Assembly: GCA_959018045.1 (NCBI GenBank)
Contig: CAUEJN010000050.1
Coordinates: 1 to 8,228, forward strand
Length of the DNA: 8,228 nucleotides
Direction of reading: 5' to 3'
From: an uncultured Butyricicoccus sp.
GTDB lineage: Bacteria; Bacillota; Clostridia; Oscillospirales; Butyricicoccaceae
A program made the translations under genes and the position numbers. Shown in pieces: positions 1 through 5,794 of this stretch. Every line of letters starts with the position of its first letter. Positions within the stretch are counted from its first letter, which is position 1. The notes below the pieces were generated by a model that did not search any database, was not told the DNA's origin, and saw only the letters and a program-made list of their open reading frames with translations.

Positions 1-1242
1 GTCCTCCAGCAGGCCCTCGCGTACCTTGGTGTACTGGATGGGCATGAACTGGCTGAGCAGGTTGAGCGGGATGCCCAGCGTGCGCAGGTTGGAGATCAGG
101 CGCTCCTTGGCAGCCTCAACAGCCGGGGTCGGCATGTAGTAACGGCAGCGGTCGGAGAACGAATACTTGCGCTTCATGCGCAGCTCGAGCTCGGTGCCCT
201 GGTAGTGCTTGCGCCAGTGCTTGCCTTCCTTGAGCATCTCAGCCTCAAGTGCGTCCTGGAAGCCGCTGGGGGTGATGTCAGTGCCGTATACCAGTTCCTT
301 CTCGATGTTCTCGAGTGCAAACATACCCTCGCGCATTGCAAAGGTCAGAGCCGGGCCAACCTTCAGGATGCCGACACCGTCCTCGACCAGCTCGCGCAGC
401 TTGATCTTGGTCTGGTAGTCGGTGGAATGACCCTCAAATACCAGGTTCGGGAATTCCTGAATGGAAGCCATCAGATCCTTTGCCTTCTCACGGTCGTACT
501 CGGTGCAGCCGCTGTCCTTCTCCTCAACACCGGGCTGTACAACAACGCCGATGACGTTGTCCCAAGCCTCGTCCAGACCCTGCTCACGGAATGCCTTCTC
601 AAAGGTTGCAACCGTGTTCTTGAAGTCCTCAACCTTGGTGACCTGTACGCCCTGATCGACTGCGCCAACGGCGCCGCCCGGGATCGGAACCTCACTGCCG
701 ACGATATAAACCGGTGCGATTGCGTCCGGGTCGCTCTCGAGCAGCTTGTGGTAGGTATCCTGTGCCACGCGTGCCAGACGTGCGCCGCGCTTTGCGATGG
801 TCTCGTCGCTCAGACGGGTGTTCGGGTCGTCAGAAGCGACCTTCATGCTGGTATCAATGTGAATCTTGGTGAAGCCAGCGCCGACATAGTGGCGGATGAG
901 CTCCTCAGCGTTCTCCATTGCCTGTGCCTCGTCCATGCCAGCAAAGGTCAGCGGGCCCAGATGGTCGCCGCCCAGAAACAGGCGCTTGGGATCAAATCCG
1001 ATCTTGTCTGCGATGCCCAGTACGAAGTTCTTGAAGTCCAGCGGGGTCATACCGGTGTAGCCGCCGTTCTGGTCACACTGGTTTGCCGTGCTCTCGATCA
1101 GCACGCACGAGCCGTCGCTCTTGCCGCGCTTGAGTGCAGCCTCGATAACGTAGCCGTTTGCGCTGCATACCGAATAAATACCTACGTTCTTGCCCTGTTT
1201 CTGCAGTTCTACGATCTTCTTCAGCGGATTATGATTCATCAT
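1..1242 (-). CDS. kbaZ: Tagatose-1,6-bisphosphate aldolase, non-catalytic subunit (GatZ/KbaZ family), C-terminus cut by window edge
   Basis: In the known enterobacterial systems this subunit is needed for full activity and stability of the class II tagatose-1,6-bisphosphate aldolase GatY/KbaY, acting in the cytoplasm. The minus-strand frame is open for 414 codons to the window edge. It shows family signatures throughout: GIYSVCSAN near residues 21-29, IESTANQ followed by GGYTGMTP (about 50-67), GGDHLGP (91-97), KIHIDTS, VGSEVPIPGG, VVVQPGVE, EGHSTDYQTK, LKVGPALTFA and SDRCRYY. E. coli GatZ is about 420 residues and the alignment from memory runs to SQFMPIQYTKVREG, so perhaps 20-30 residues are missing. 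Two tandem in-frame ATG codons (1242 and 1239) follow AAGGAG with 5 or 8 bases of spacing. The second has the more usual spacing, so the start is uncertain by one codon. The gene is divergent from its catalytic partner. The gatZ and kbaZ subfamilies cannot be separated by eye; I use kbaZ because of the aga-type context. Confidence 0.93.
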   Translation of the reverse strand, partial: MMNHNPLKKIVELQKQGKNVGIYSVCSANGYVIEAALKRGKSDGSCVLIESTANQCDQNGGYTGMTPLDFKNFVLGIADKIGFDPKRLFLGGDHLGPLTFAGMDEAQAMENAEELIRHYVGAGFTKIHIDTSMKVASDDPNTRLSDETIAKRGARLARVAQDTYHKLLESDPDAIAPVYIVGSEVPIPGGAVGAVDQGVQVTKVEDFKNTVATFEKAFREQGLDEAWDNVIGVVVQPGVEEKDSGCTEYDREKAKDLMASIQEFPNLVFEGHSTDYQTKIKLRELVEDGVGILKVGPALTFAMREGMFALENIEKELVYGTDITPSGFQDALEAEMLKEGKHWRKHYQGTELELRMKRKYSFSDRCRYYMPTPAVEAAKERLISNLRTLGIPLNLLSQFMPIQYTKVREGLLED

Positions 1243-1264
1243 AATCACTCCTTCCCAATTTTTT

Positions 1265-1293
1265 GATGCGGTCACGGAACGCATCTGCGTCCC
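1265..1293. promoter_or_regulatory. Nested inverted repeats in the gatZ/kbaZ leader (possible operator or leader hairpin)
   Basis: ACGCA-TC-TGCGT (1279-1290) is a perfect 5-base inverted repeat, extendable to GG/CC beyond one mismatch (1276-1293). It shares bases with a second repeat, GATGCG-N9-CGCATC (1265-1285). The two arrangements are mutually exclusive as RNA hairpins. It lies about 25-50 bases upstream of the GatZ/KbaZ start, downstream of its predicted promoter, where a repressor site or leader structure would act. Short repeats like this can occur by chance. Confidence 0.3.
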
Positions 1294-1326
1294 TTTGATT
1301 TTTTCATCCCGGCACTTGCAAAAGCG

Positions 1327-1355
1327 CAGACAGTCCGGGTATTTTATGCTATACT
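1327..1355 (+). promoter_or_regulatory. Putative extended -10 promoter for the class II aldolase gene
   Basis: CAGACA (1327-1332, 4/6 match to -35) is 17 bases from TATACT (1350-1355, 5/6 match to -10). The -10 is preceded by TGC, an extended -10 element that compensates for a weak -35. Transcription would start near 1362, leaving a leader of about 50 bases before the ATG at 1415. It is the best promoter-like sequence in this divergent region. Confidence 0.6.
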
Positions 1356-1369
1356 ATTGATGTTGAAAA
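1341..1369 (-). promoter_or_regulatory. Putative sigma-70/A promoter for the GatZ/KbaZ gene
   Basis: Read on the minus strand, TTTTCA (1369-1364) lies 17 bases from TAAAAT (1346-1341), giving 4/6 and 5/6 matches to the consensus hexamers. Transcription would start near 1334 and give a leader of about 90 bases. It overlaps the opposing aldolase promoter, so the two would compete for polymerase. This is a by-eye prediction only. Confidence 0.45.
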
Positions 1370-1414
1370 TCCACCTTGTGTCTTTTCAAATTCACAGAAA
1401 AGAGGTCATTTATT

Positions 1415-2266
1415 ATGCCATTGGTTACAACCAAAGAAATGCTCCTGCGCGCGCAGGCCGGTCACTATGCGGTCGGTGCATTCAATGTAGAAAACATGGA
1501 GATGGTGATGGCAGTCGTGCAGGCGGCTGAGGAAAGCCGCGCACCGGTCATCATGCAGACCACCCCGTCCACCGTCAAGTACGCCGGTCTGGACTACTAC
1601 CTTGCCATGGCCAAGGCTGCCGCAGAGCGTGCAACCGTTCCGGTTGCCATGCACCTCGATCACGGTGACAGCTTCGATCTGGCCATGCAGGCACTGCGCA
1701 CCGGCTACACCTCCATCATGATCGACGGCTCGCACGATTCCTTCGAGGACAACATCGCCCTCACCCGCCGCGTTACCGATGCCTGCGCACCCTCCGGTGT
1801 TCCGGTTGAGGCTGAGCTCGGCAAGGTCGGCGGCAAGGAAGACGATCTGGAAGGCGGCGACGGCAACCCGTTCACCGATCCCCAGCAGGCTAAAGAGTTC
1901 GTTGAGCGCACCGGTGTAGACTCGCTGGCAGTTGCCATCGGCACTGCGCACGGTCTGTACAAGGGCGTGCCCAAGCTGGACTTTGACCGTCTGAGTGCTA
2001 TCCGCGAGCTGGTTTCCATCCCGCTGGTACTGCACGGTGCATCCGGTGTACCGGACGAAGCCGTTCGCGAGTCCATCCGCCGCGGCATCTGCAAGGTAAA
2101 CTTTGCCACCGAACTGCGCATCGCGTTCAGCGACGGTGTCAAGAAGTACCTCGCAGAAGATCCCGACGCATTCGACCCCAAGAAGTACTGCAAGGTCGGA
2201 CGTGCGGGTGTTGTGGCACTGGTCAAGGAGAAAATCGCTCTGTGCGGCTCGAGCGGCCAGGCCTAA
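1415..2266 (+). CDS. kbaY: Class II tagatose-1,6-bisphosphate aldolase, catalytic subunit (GatY/KbaY)
   Basis: This is a zinc-dependent class II aldolase of 283 residues, matching the 284-286 of E. coli GatY/KbaY. It should cleave tagatose-1,6-bisphosphate to DHAP and glyceraldehyde-3-phosphate. The catalytic Asp82 and zinc ligand His83 sit in HLDHGDSF, and further zinc ligands are His179 (IGTAHGLY) and His207 (VLHGASG). MIDGSH (102-107), EAELGKVGG (132-140) and NFATE (229-233) are also present. IGTAHGLY, LHGASGVPDE and the ATE motif resemble the tagatose branch more than typical fructose-bisphosphate aldolases, which usually have HG(G/S)TG and NVNTE-like motifs. The ATG at 1415 follows AGAGGT with 8 bases of spacing. 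An in-frame TTG at 1376 has no ribosome binding site and would add 13 unconserved residues. It is divergent from its GatZ/KbaZ partner and ends at a strong terminator. A fructose-bisphosphate activity in addition cannot be excluded. Confidence 0.92.
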   Translation: MPLVTTKEMLLRAQAGHYAVGAFNVENMEMVMAVVQAAEESRAPVIMQTTPSTVKYAGLDYYLAMAKAAAERATVPVAMHLDHGDSFDLAMQALRTGYTSIMIDGSHDSFEDNIALTRRVTDACAPSGVPVEAELGKVGGKEDDLEGGDGNPFTDPQQAKEFVERTGVDSLAVAIGTAHGLYKGVPKLDFDRLSAIRELVSIPLVLHGASGVPDEAVRESIRRGICKVNFATELRIAFSDGVKKYLAEDPDAFDPKKYCKVGRAGVVALVKEKIALCGSSGQA

Positions 2267-2280
2267 ACAGATGTTTTACG

Positions 2281-2316
2281 AAAAAACCATCGTTTTTACG
2301 ATGGTTTTTTCTTTTT
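2281..2316. terminator. Strong intrinsic terminator between convergent genes, probably bidirectional
   Basis: AAAAAACCATCGT (2281-2293) pairs perfectly over 13 bases with ACGATGGTTTTTT (2298-2310), with a TTTT loop, and is followed by C and six more T. It starts 14 bases after the aldolase stop. The six A at the left arm become a T-run on the minus strand, so the same hairpin can end the nagA/membrane-protein transcript, whose last stop is at 2319-2317. Confidence 0.9.
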
Positions 2317-2859
2317 TCATTTCATTTTGGAAAGTGCAACCATGTGTAGGATACTGCAATACAGGCCAACGACAGCCAGTGCGCCGCTGAGCACGTTGAG
2401 TCCCATAGAGTACTGCTCCATGTACGCATTGAGCACAATCAGCACCGCAAACAGCAGATACAGCACCGCCAACGCGATGACCTTGCCGCGGCTCTTGTTA
2501 TCGATGATGTACTGCAGCGATGACACCCGGCGCTCAAAATCTACATCCTCCGCAACTTCCAGCTTTTTCAGGTAGGACATGCGGAAGTAGACCTCGACCA
2601 GAACAGCGGTGATCACACCGGCCAGAACGGCCTGTGTCCAGGACAAGAAAGTGCCTGCACACAGGATGGCCGCGAACAGAATGATGACAAAGCGATTCTG
2701 GAAGAACAGCATGCGGTTCTCATTCTGCTTGTGAATCAGATAACCCTGTTTGGTCAATCGATCATAGTAGATCGTGCGCTTACGCTTATCGGTATAGACA
2801 TTGCGCCCAGACAGGCGAATGGTCTCATGCGGTGTCGATTTCTTTCTACCCTTACTCAT
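2317..2859 (-). CDS. Four-helix membrane protein of unknown function, translationally coupled to nagA
   Basis: I do not recognise this 180-residue protein. It begins with a basic, soluble region of about 55 residues (MSKGRKKSTPHETIRLSGRN..., rich in K and R, with YTDKRKRTIYYDRLTKQGYLIH). Four hydrophobic segments follow at about 57-74, 76-95, 126-146 and 153-175. A charged stretch at 96-125 (YLKKLEVAEDVDFERR) separates the helix pairs, which suggests two helical hairpins with both termini in the cytoplasm. Its ATG follows the nagA TAA with no gap (TAAATG), so reinitiation or coupling is likely, with GGGGA just upstream as a weak ribosome binding site. The position suggests a link with amino-sugar use, but the link may be only transcriptional. 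It shows no transporter signature, catalytic motif or PTS IIC/IID hallmark that I can see. Confidence 0.85.
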   Translation of the reverse strand: MSKGRKKSTPHETIRLSGRNVYTDKRKRTIYYDRLTKQGYLIHKQNENRMLFFQNRFVIILFAAILCAGTFLSWTQAVLAGVITAVLVEVYFRMSYLKKLEVAEDVDFERRVSSLQYIIDNKSRGKVIALAVLYLLFAVLIVLNAYMEQYSMGLNVLSGALAVVGLYCSILHMVALSKMK

Positions 2860-4008
2860 TTATTCCCCATCCAACATGCTTTTTCCTGCGCAGTAGGTCT
2901 GTACGACCTCGTAATCGCGATCCAGAACAACCAGATCGGCATCCAGACCAACCTTGATCGAGCCCTTGCGGTCAGCAACACGCAGGCACTCTGCCGGGTT
3001 CTTGGTGCAGGAATTGATTGCGGTCTCGATCGGAACCATAGCCTCCTCGATCAGCAGGCGCAGACCCTTGTTGATGCACAGGGTGGAACCTGCCAGACCC
3101 TTGGTCGAGGTCAGGTGTGCACTGCCGTCGGGATAAATCTCGATCTCGTTGCCGCCGAACAGGAACTTGGAGCCTGCCGGCGACCCCTTTGCCATGAGGG
3201 CATCGCTGACCATCATGCCATAGTGCGGTCCCTTGAGCTCAAAGAACTGCTTGAGGGCAGCCGGAGTAGAGTGGTTGCCGTCGCAAATGATCTCGCCGTA
3301 CATGCTCTTGATGTTGTAAGCTGCGCCAACCAGACCGTTCTGACGATGGTTGAAGGGCGACATGCCGTTATAAACGTGGGTCATCGAGCGTGCACCGTGT
3401 GCGCATGCCATAACTGCCTGGTCAAAGGTTGCAGCCGAATGACCGATGCTGACAACCACGCCGGTTTCCGTGCAGTAACGGGTCAGAGCAAAGCCCTCGT
3501 CGTTCTCGGTTGCCATGGTGATATACTTAATCAGACCGTGTGCAGCTTCCTGATAATGCTTGAACTGTTCAACAACCGGTCTCTTGATGTGCTGCTCGGG
3601 CTGTGCACCCTTGTACAGCATGTCTAGGAACGGGCCCTCGAAGTGTACACCCAGTACTTCCGCACCGGTGTAACCTTCTTCGACGACATTGGCCACATTT
3701 TCCAGTGCCTTGGTCAGTACTTCCTCGCTCTGGGTAATGGTGGTGGGCAGCAGGCTGGTGACACCTTCCTTGACAATGCCGCGCAGCCACTTGCGCAGAC
3801 CCTCGGGCTCTGCATCGTTGGTGTCAAAGCCAAACGCACCGTGACAGTGCACATCGATAAATCCGGGCAGTACCCACTGATCGCCGTAATCTACATCGGC
3901 TTCCTTGGTGCCGTACGGGTAGATCTCTGCAATCTTTCCGTCCTCGACTACGATCTGCGCCGGTACAAACCGGTCAGCCATCCATACTTTTTTACTCTGA
4001 AGAATCAT
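2860..4008 (-). CDS. nagA: N-acetylglucosamine/N-acetylgalactosamine-6-phosphate deacetylase (NagA/AgaA)
   Basis: This cytoplasmic amidohydrolase, 382 residues like the family, removes the acetyl group from GlcNAc-6-P or GalNAc-6-P. Motifs in order: LPGFIDVHCHG (47-57) with the metal-binding H54-x-H56 typical of Gram-positive NagA and absent from the E. coli enzyme; GVHFEGPF with metal ligand Glu124; SIGHSAA with His190; MTHVYNGM with His211; CDGNHS with His246; and catalytic Asp269 in VSDALMAKG. GLDADLVVLD (354-363) is the usual C-terminal beta-sandwich motif. The start at 4008 follows AGGAGG with 9 bases of spacing. The frame stays open upstream to 4290, but that stretch is not NagA-like and runs into the regulator gene. 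It is divergent from the AraC-type regulator and followed directly by the membrane-protein gene. Sequence alone does not decide between GlcNAc-6-P and GalNAc-6-P; AgaS nearby favours GalNAc-6-P. Confidence 0.95.
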   Translation of the reverse strand: MILQSKKVWMADRFVPAQIVVEDGKIAEIYPYGTKEADVDYGDQWVLPGFIDVHCHGAFGFDTNDAEPEGLRKWLRGIVKEGVTSLLPTTITQSEEVLTKALENVANVVEEGYTGAEVLGVHFEGPFLDMLYKGAQPEQHIKRPVVEQFKHYQEAAHGLIKYITMATENDEGFALTRYCTETGVVVSIGHSAATFDQAVMACAHGARSMTHVYNGMSPFNHRQNGLVGAAYNIKSMYGEIICDGNHSTPAALKQFFELKGPHYGMMVSDALMAKGSPAGSKFLFGGNEIEIYPDGSAHLTSTKGLAGSTLCINKGLRLLIEEAMVPIETAINSCTKNPAECLRVADRKGSIKVGLDADLVVLDRDYEVVQTYCAGKSMLDGE

Positions 4009-4041
4009 GTCAATCGACCTCCTAATTACTCTCGCCGCGTT

Positions 4042-4056
4042 GCCTGCTTTGCAGGC
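4042..4056 (-). promoter_or_regulatory. Short hairpin in the nagA leader
   Basis: GCCTGC-N3-GCAGGC is a perfect 6-base GC-rich stem with a triloop, ending about 34 bases before the nagA ATG and 18 bases upstream of the AGGAGG. There is no T-run after it, so it is not a terminator. It may protect the 5' end or be a regulatory leader element. I found no convincing nagA promoter by eye on the minus strand in 4009-4209. Confidence 0.35.
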
Positions 4057-4063
4057 TGGTATG

Positions 4064-4086
4064 CGCGATCGCGGCACGATATCGCG
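4064..4086. promoter_or_regulatory. Cluster of palindromes between nagA and the AraC-type regulator (candidate operator)
   Basis: CGCGATCGCG (4064-4073) is a perfect 10-base palindrome, CGATATCG (4077-4084) a perfect 8-base palindrome, and CGCGAT-N11-ATCGCG (4064-4086) a larger inverted repeat joining them. It lies 29 bases upstream of the predicted -35 of the regulator gene and in the leader side of nagA, a fitting place for a transcription factor. Which protein would bind is unknown. AraC-family sites are more often direct repeats. Confidence 0.35.
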
Positions 4087-4114
4087 GGTTTTGTAGCTCA
4101 TTTTTCCGTTTGGC

Positions 4115-4143
4115 TTGCATTCTCCCTGCAAATCCATTAAAAT
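4115..4143 (+). promoter_or_regulatory. Putative promoter of the AraC-family regulator, with an inverted repeat over the -35
   Basis: TTGCAT (4115-4120, 4/6) and TAAAAT (4138-4143, 5/6) are separated by 17 bases. Transcription would begin near 4150, about 60 bases before the chosen start codon. An inverted repeat TTGCA-N7-TGCAA (4115-4131) coincides with the -35 and the first part of the spacer, where a bound protein would block polymerase. This would suit autorepression, but binding is inferred from position alone. Confidence 0.6.
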
Positions 4144-4209
4144 AGATTCACAAGTTTCATGCATTCCCCATAAATCAGCAGCTAGATGACACAGGGAGAT
4201 TTTTCGATT

Positions 4210-5430
4210 ATGATTCACAACGTATCCGGGAGCAATCCCCTTGCTTTCGGTTCTTTTTATGACGAACCGGTCAGTGCAGATCCATTGCATTTAATCTCGC
4301 GGCTACAGCTGGTACATACCAAGTCGGTTGACCAGCTCTATTCCTATCCATGCGAAATTCATCTGGAACTGACGCAGGGTATCGCTTCGCTTCTGGTGGG
4401 TTCTTCTCCCCGACTTGAGGAGCTCAGGACCTTCCCCATTCACCATTATGTGAAGCTCAAACCAAATACATATTTTAATCTTATCGTACACTCGGAGGAG
4501 ATTGTGTGCAATCTCATTACGCCGAACGCGCATCCGACTGCCGTCAAACTTGCTGTTCCCTACCTGTATCAGCCTTTTTTCTCTCCGTTTAATGTCCTGG
4601 AAATCTTCGACTCTTATGTCTCCGAGGTCACCGAATTCCATTTTCACAGTGCAGTTCACGATTACTATGAGCTGTTCTATGTCATTGACGGATCACTGAC
4701 CCTGAACATGGCCGGAGACAGCCGCACGATTGAAGCCAATGACCTCATTATCTGCGGTCCGCACCAGCCCTATCCCCGTCAAATCAGTAGTGATACCTTC
4801 TGCAACTATCTGACCGTGGTCTTTGACATGGGAAACGCCGAGAGAATCCATTTTTTAGGACAAACCTTCTCCTGTTCGGACTCCATCCACAGTGCGCTTG
4901 ATAAACTCATCGCGCAGAGTCTGTCCCACTCCTATTATACCCAAACTCTCATGCTGTGCTATCTGCAAGAGGTCATCACCCAGCTCATGCAGCTGACCGA
5001 TACTCTCTTACCGTCACACAGCACTCCAACGTCACAGCAAAATTTCCAAAACGACTTGCTCCAGCAGATCTTAGCCTACATGAACAAGAAGGTTGCCGAG
5101 CCGATGACTGTGGAAGAGATCTGTCACAAATTTTTCATCTCACGTTCGTCCTTACAGAGCCTGTTCAAGGCCCATCTGCATACCTCACCCAAAAACCACC
5201 TCATCAACATCAAGCTGCAAAAGAGCAAGGAACTGATACAGGAAAACCGGCACACGATCAGCGAGATCGCGTATCTGCTCGGTTTCAGCTCCATTCACTA
5301 CTTTTCCAGACTATTTAAGAAGTACTATAACATGTCTCCGAGTGAATACGCCAAGCAGGTCAGTGAGATGAACAAATCCGAGGCACTCAGTCCTCCACAG
5401 ACTGAATGCTATAACGAGAGATCTGTATGA
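4210..5430 (+). CDS. AraC-family transcriptional regulator with cupin-like sensor domain
   Basis: This 406-residue protein is a likely sugar-responsive regulator of the adjacent amino-sugar genes. The C-terminal 100 residues hold two helix-turn-helix units: MTVEEICHKFFISRSSLQSLFK (299-320, written as one motif by position) and TISEIAYLLGFSS (349-361), followed by FSRLFKKYYNMSPSEY (365-380), the classic AraC signature. A cupin-like barrel, FHFHSAVHDYYELFYVIDG to about residue 206, precedes them. Residues 1-125 form an extra beta-rich region I cannot name; GIASLLVG and VKLKPNTYFNLIV look like another cupin fold. The ATG at 4210 follows GGGAG with 11 bases of spacing. An in-frame ATG at 4186 lacks a binding site and would add eight residues. 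It is divergent from nagA, and its last 44 bases overlap the end of the yajC-like gene on the other strand. Its codons look more AT-rich than those of the flanking enzymes. Confidence 0.93.
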   Translation: MIHNVSGSNPLAFGSFYDEPVSADPLHLISRLQLVHTKSVDQLYSYPCEIHLELTQGIASLLVGSSPRLEELRTFPIHHYVKLKPNTYFNLIVHSEEIVCNLITPNAHPTAVKLAVPYLYQPFFSPFNVLEIFDSYVSEVTEFHFHSAVHDYYELFYVIDGSLTLNMAGDSRTIEANDLIICGPHQPYPRQISSDTFCNYLTVVFDMGNAERIHFLGQTFSCSDSIHSALDKLIAQSLSHSYYTQTLMLCYLQEVITQLMQLTDTLLPSHSTPTSQQNFQNDLLQQILAYMNKKVAEPMTVEEICHKFFISRSSLQSLFKAHLHTSPKNHLINIKLQKSKELIQENRHTISEIAYLLGFSSIHYFSRLFKKYYNMSPSEYAKQVSEMNKSEALSPPQTECYNERSV

Positions 5431-5665
5431 CGTTGCCCTTGCTGACCTCTACGTCAATGACATCGTCACGGATCTTGACGATCTTACCGTAGATACCGCC
5501 GGCAAAGAGGATCTTTGCGCCAACCTTGATCCCTTGCTGAAGCTTGGCCATTGCTTCACGGCTGCGCTTCATATTGCGTGCGGACATGATCGAAATGACC
5601 AGTGCGCATACAACGAACAGTACGCCAACCGTACCGCAGGCCCACAGGATTACTTCCCAATTCAT
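5387..5665 (-). CDS. yajC: YajC-family small membrane protein in a sugar operon
   Basis: This 92-residue protein has one N-terminal membrane helix (about 5-27) and then the YajC signature: a basic linker (SARNMKRSREAMAKLQQ), KVGAKILFAGGIYGKIVKI (about 47-65), and a small beta domain DVEVSKGNVIQISRYSI. YajC of E. coli is an accessory subunit of the Sec translocon (SecDF-YajC) and is normally encoded next to tgt or secD, not with sugar genes. Here it follows agaS in a PTS operon, which suggests a paralogue serving the PTS or a sugar-related membrane complex; that is inference. The ATG follows AAGGAG with 9 bases of spacing. No separate promoter is visible, so it probably depends on readthrough from agaS past two hairpins. 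Its stop overlaps the convergent regulator gene, and I see no terminator after it on the minus strand. Confidence 0.87.
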   Translation of the reverse strand: MNWEVILWACGTVGVLFVVCALVISIMSARNMKRSREAMAKLQQGIKVGAKILFAGGIYGKIVKIRDDVIDVEVSKGNVIQISRYSIQSVED

Positions 5666-5699
5666 GCTGTTTTGCTCCTTCTGCTGTGATACGCAACAC

Positions 5700-5734
5700 G
5701 GTGCAACCGCAGGATAGTCCCCGCTGGCTGCACC
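5700..5734 (-). promoter_or_regulatory. Imperfect hairpin upstream of the yajC-like gene
   Basis: On the minus strand GGTGCAGCC and GGTTGCACC pair over nine bases with one G-U, then after one bulged A, GCGGG pairs with CCTGC (including one G-U). This leaves a loop of about six bases. It ends about 35 bases before the yajC start and has no T-run after it. It may set mRNA stability or partial transcription attenuation between agaS and yajC. Confidence 0.4.
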
Positions 5735-5744
5735 CGGTTACCAG

Positions 5745-5786
5745 GCATGGTTTGCCCGCAAAGGGCAAACCATGCTTTTTTCTTTC
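5745..5786 (+). terminator. Strong hairpin; intrinsic terminator on the plus strand, plain hairpin on the minus strand
   Basis: GCATGGTTTGCCC (5745-5757) pairs perfectly over 13 bases with GGGCAAACCATGC (5763-5775), with a GCAAA loop. A run of six T and further T-rich sequence follows on the plus strand only. It would therefore stop transcripts from the AraC-type gene, whose stop is 315 bases earlier, before they enter agaS. On the minus strand it lies 20 bases after the agaS stop but is followed by CTGGTAACC, so there it should not act as a standard terminator and may instead stabilise the agaS mRNA end or slow polymerase. Confidence 0.75.
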
Positions 5787-5794
5787 TCTGATTC

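Noticed and set aside
205..1266. Long plus-strand open frame (353 codons) opposite the GatZ/KbaZ gene
   Set aside because: It lacks a ribosome binding site and recognisable motifs, and the minus strand encodes a clearly conserved protein. It is open because of the codon bias of the real gene.
1316..1333. Possible CcpA catabolite-repression site near the aldolase promoter (TTGCAAAAGCGCAGAC)
   Set aside because: The spacing of TG, AA and CG does not fit the cre consensus when aligned base by base.
2731..3627. Plus-strand open frame of 298 codons opposite nagA
   Set aside because: The nagA catalytic motifs are on the other strand, and the translation here resembles nothing and crosses gene boundaries.
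4009..4290. Upstream in-frame extension of nagA by 94 codons
   Set aside because: The extension has no family similarity and overlaps the regulator start, while the AGGAGG at the proper distance supports the start at 4008.
5387..5405. Inverted repeat TCAGTC-N7-GACTGA at the yajC stop as a terminator
   Set aside because: It is six base pairs without a T-run in either direction and lies inside the overlapping coding sequences.
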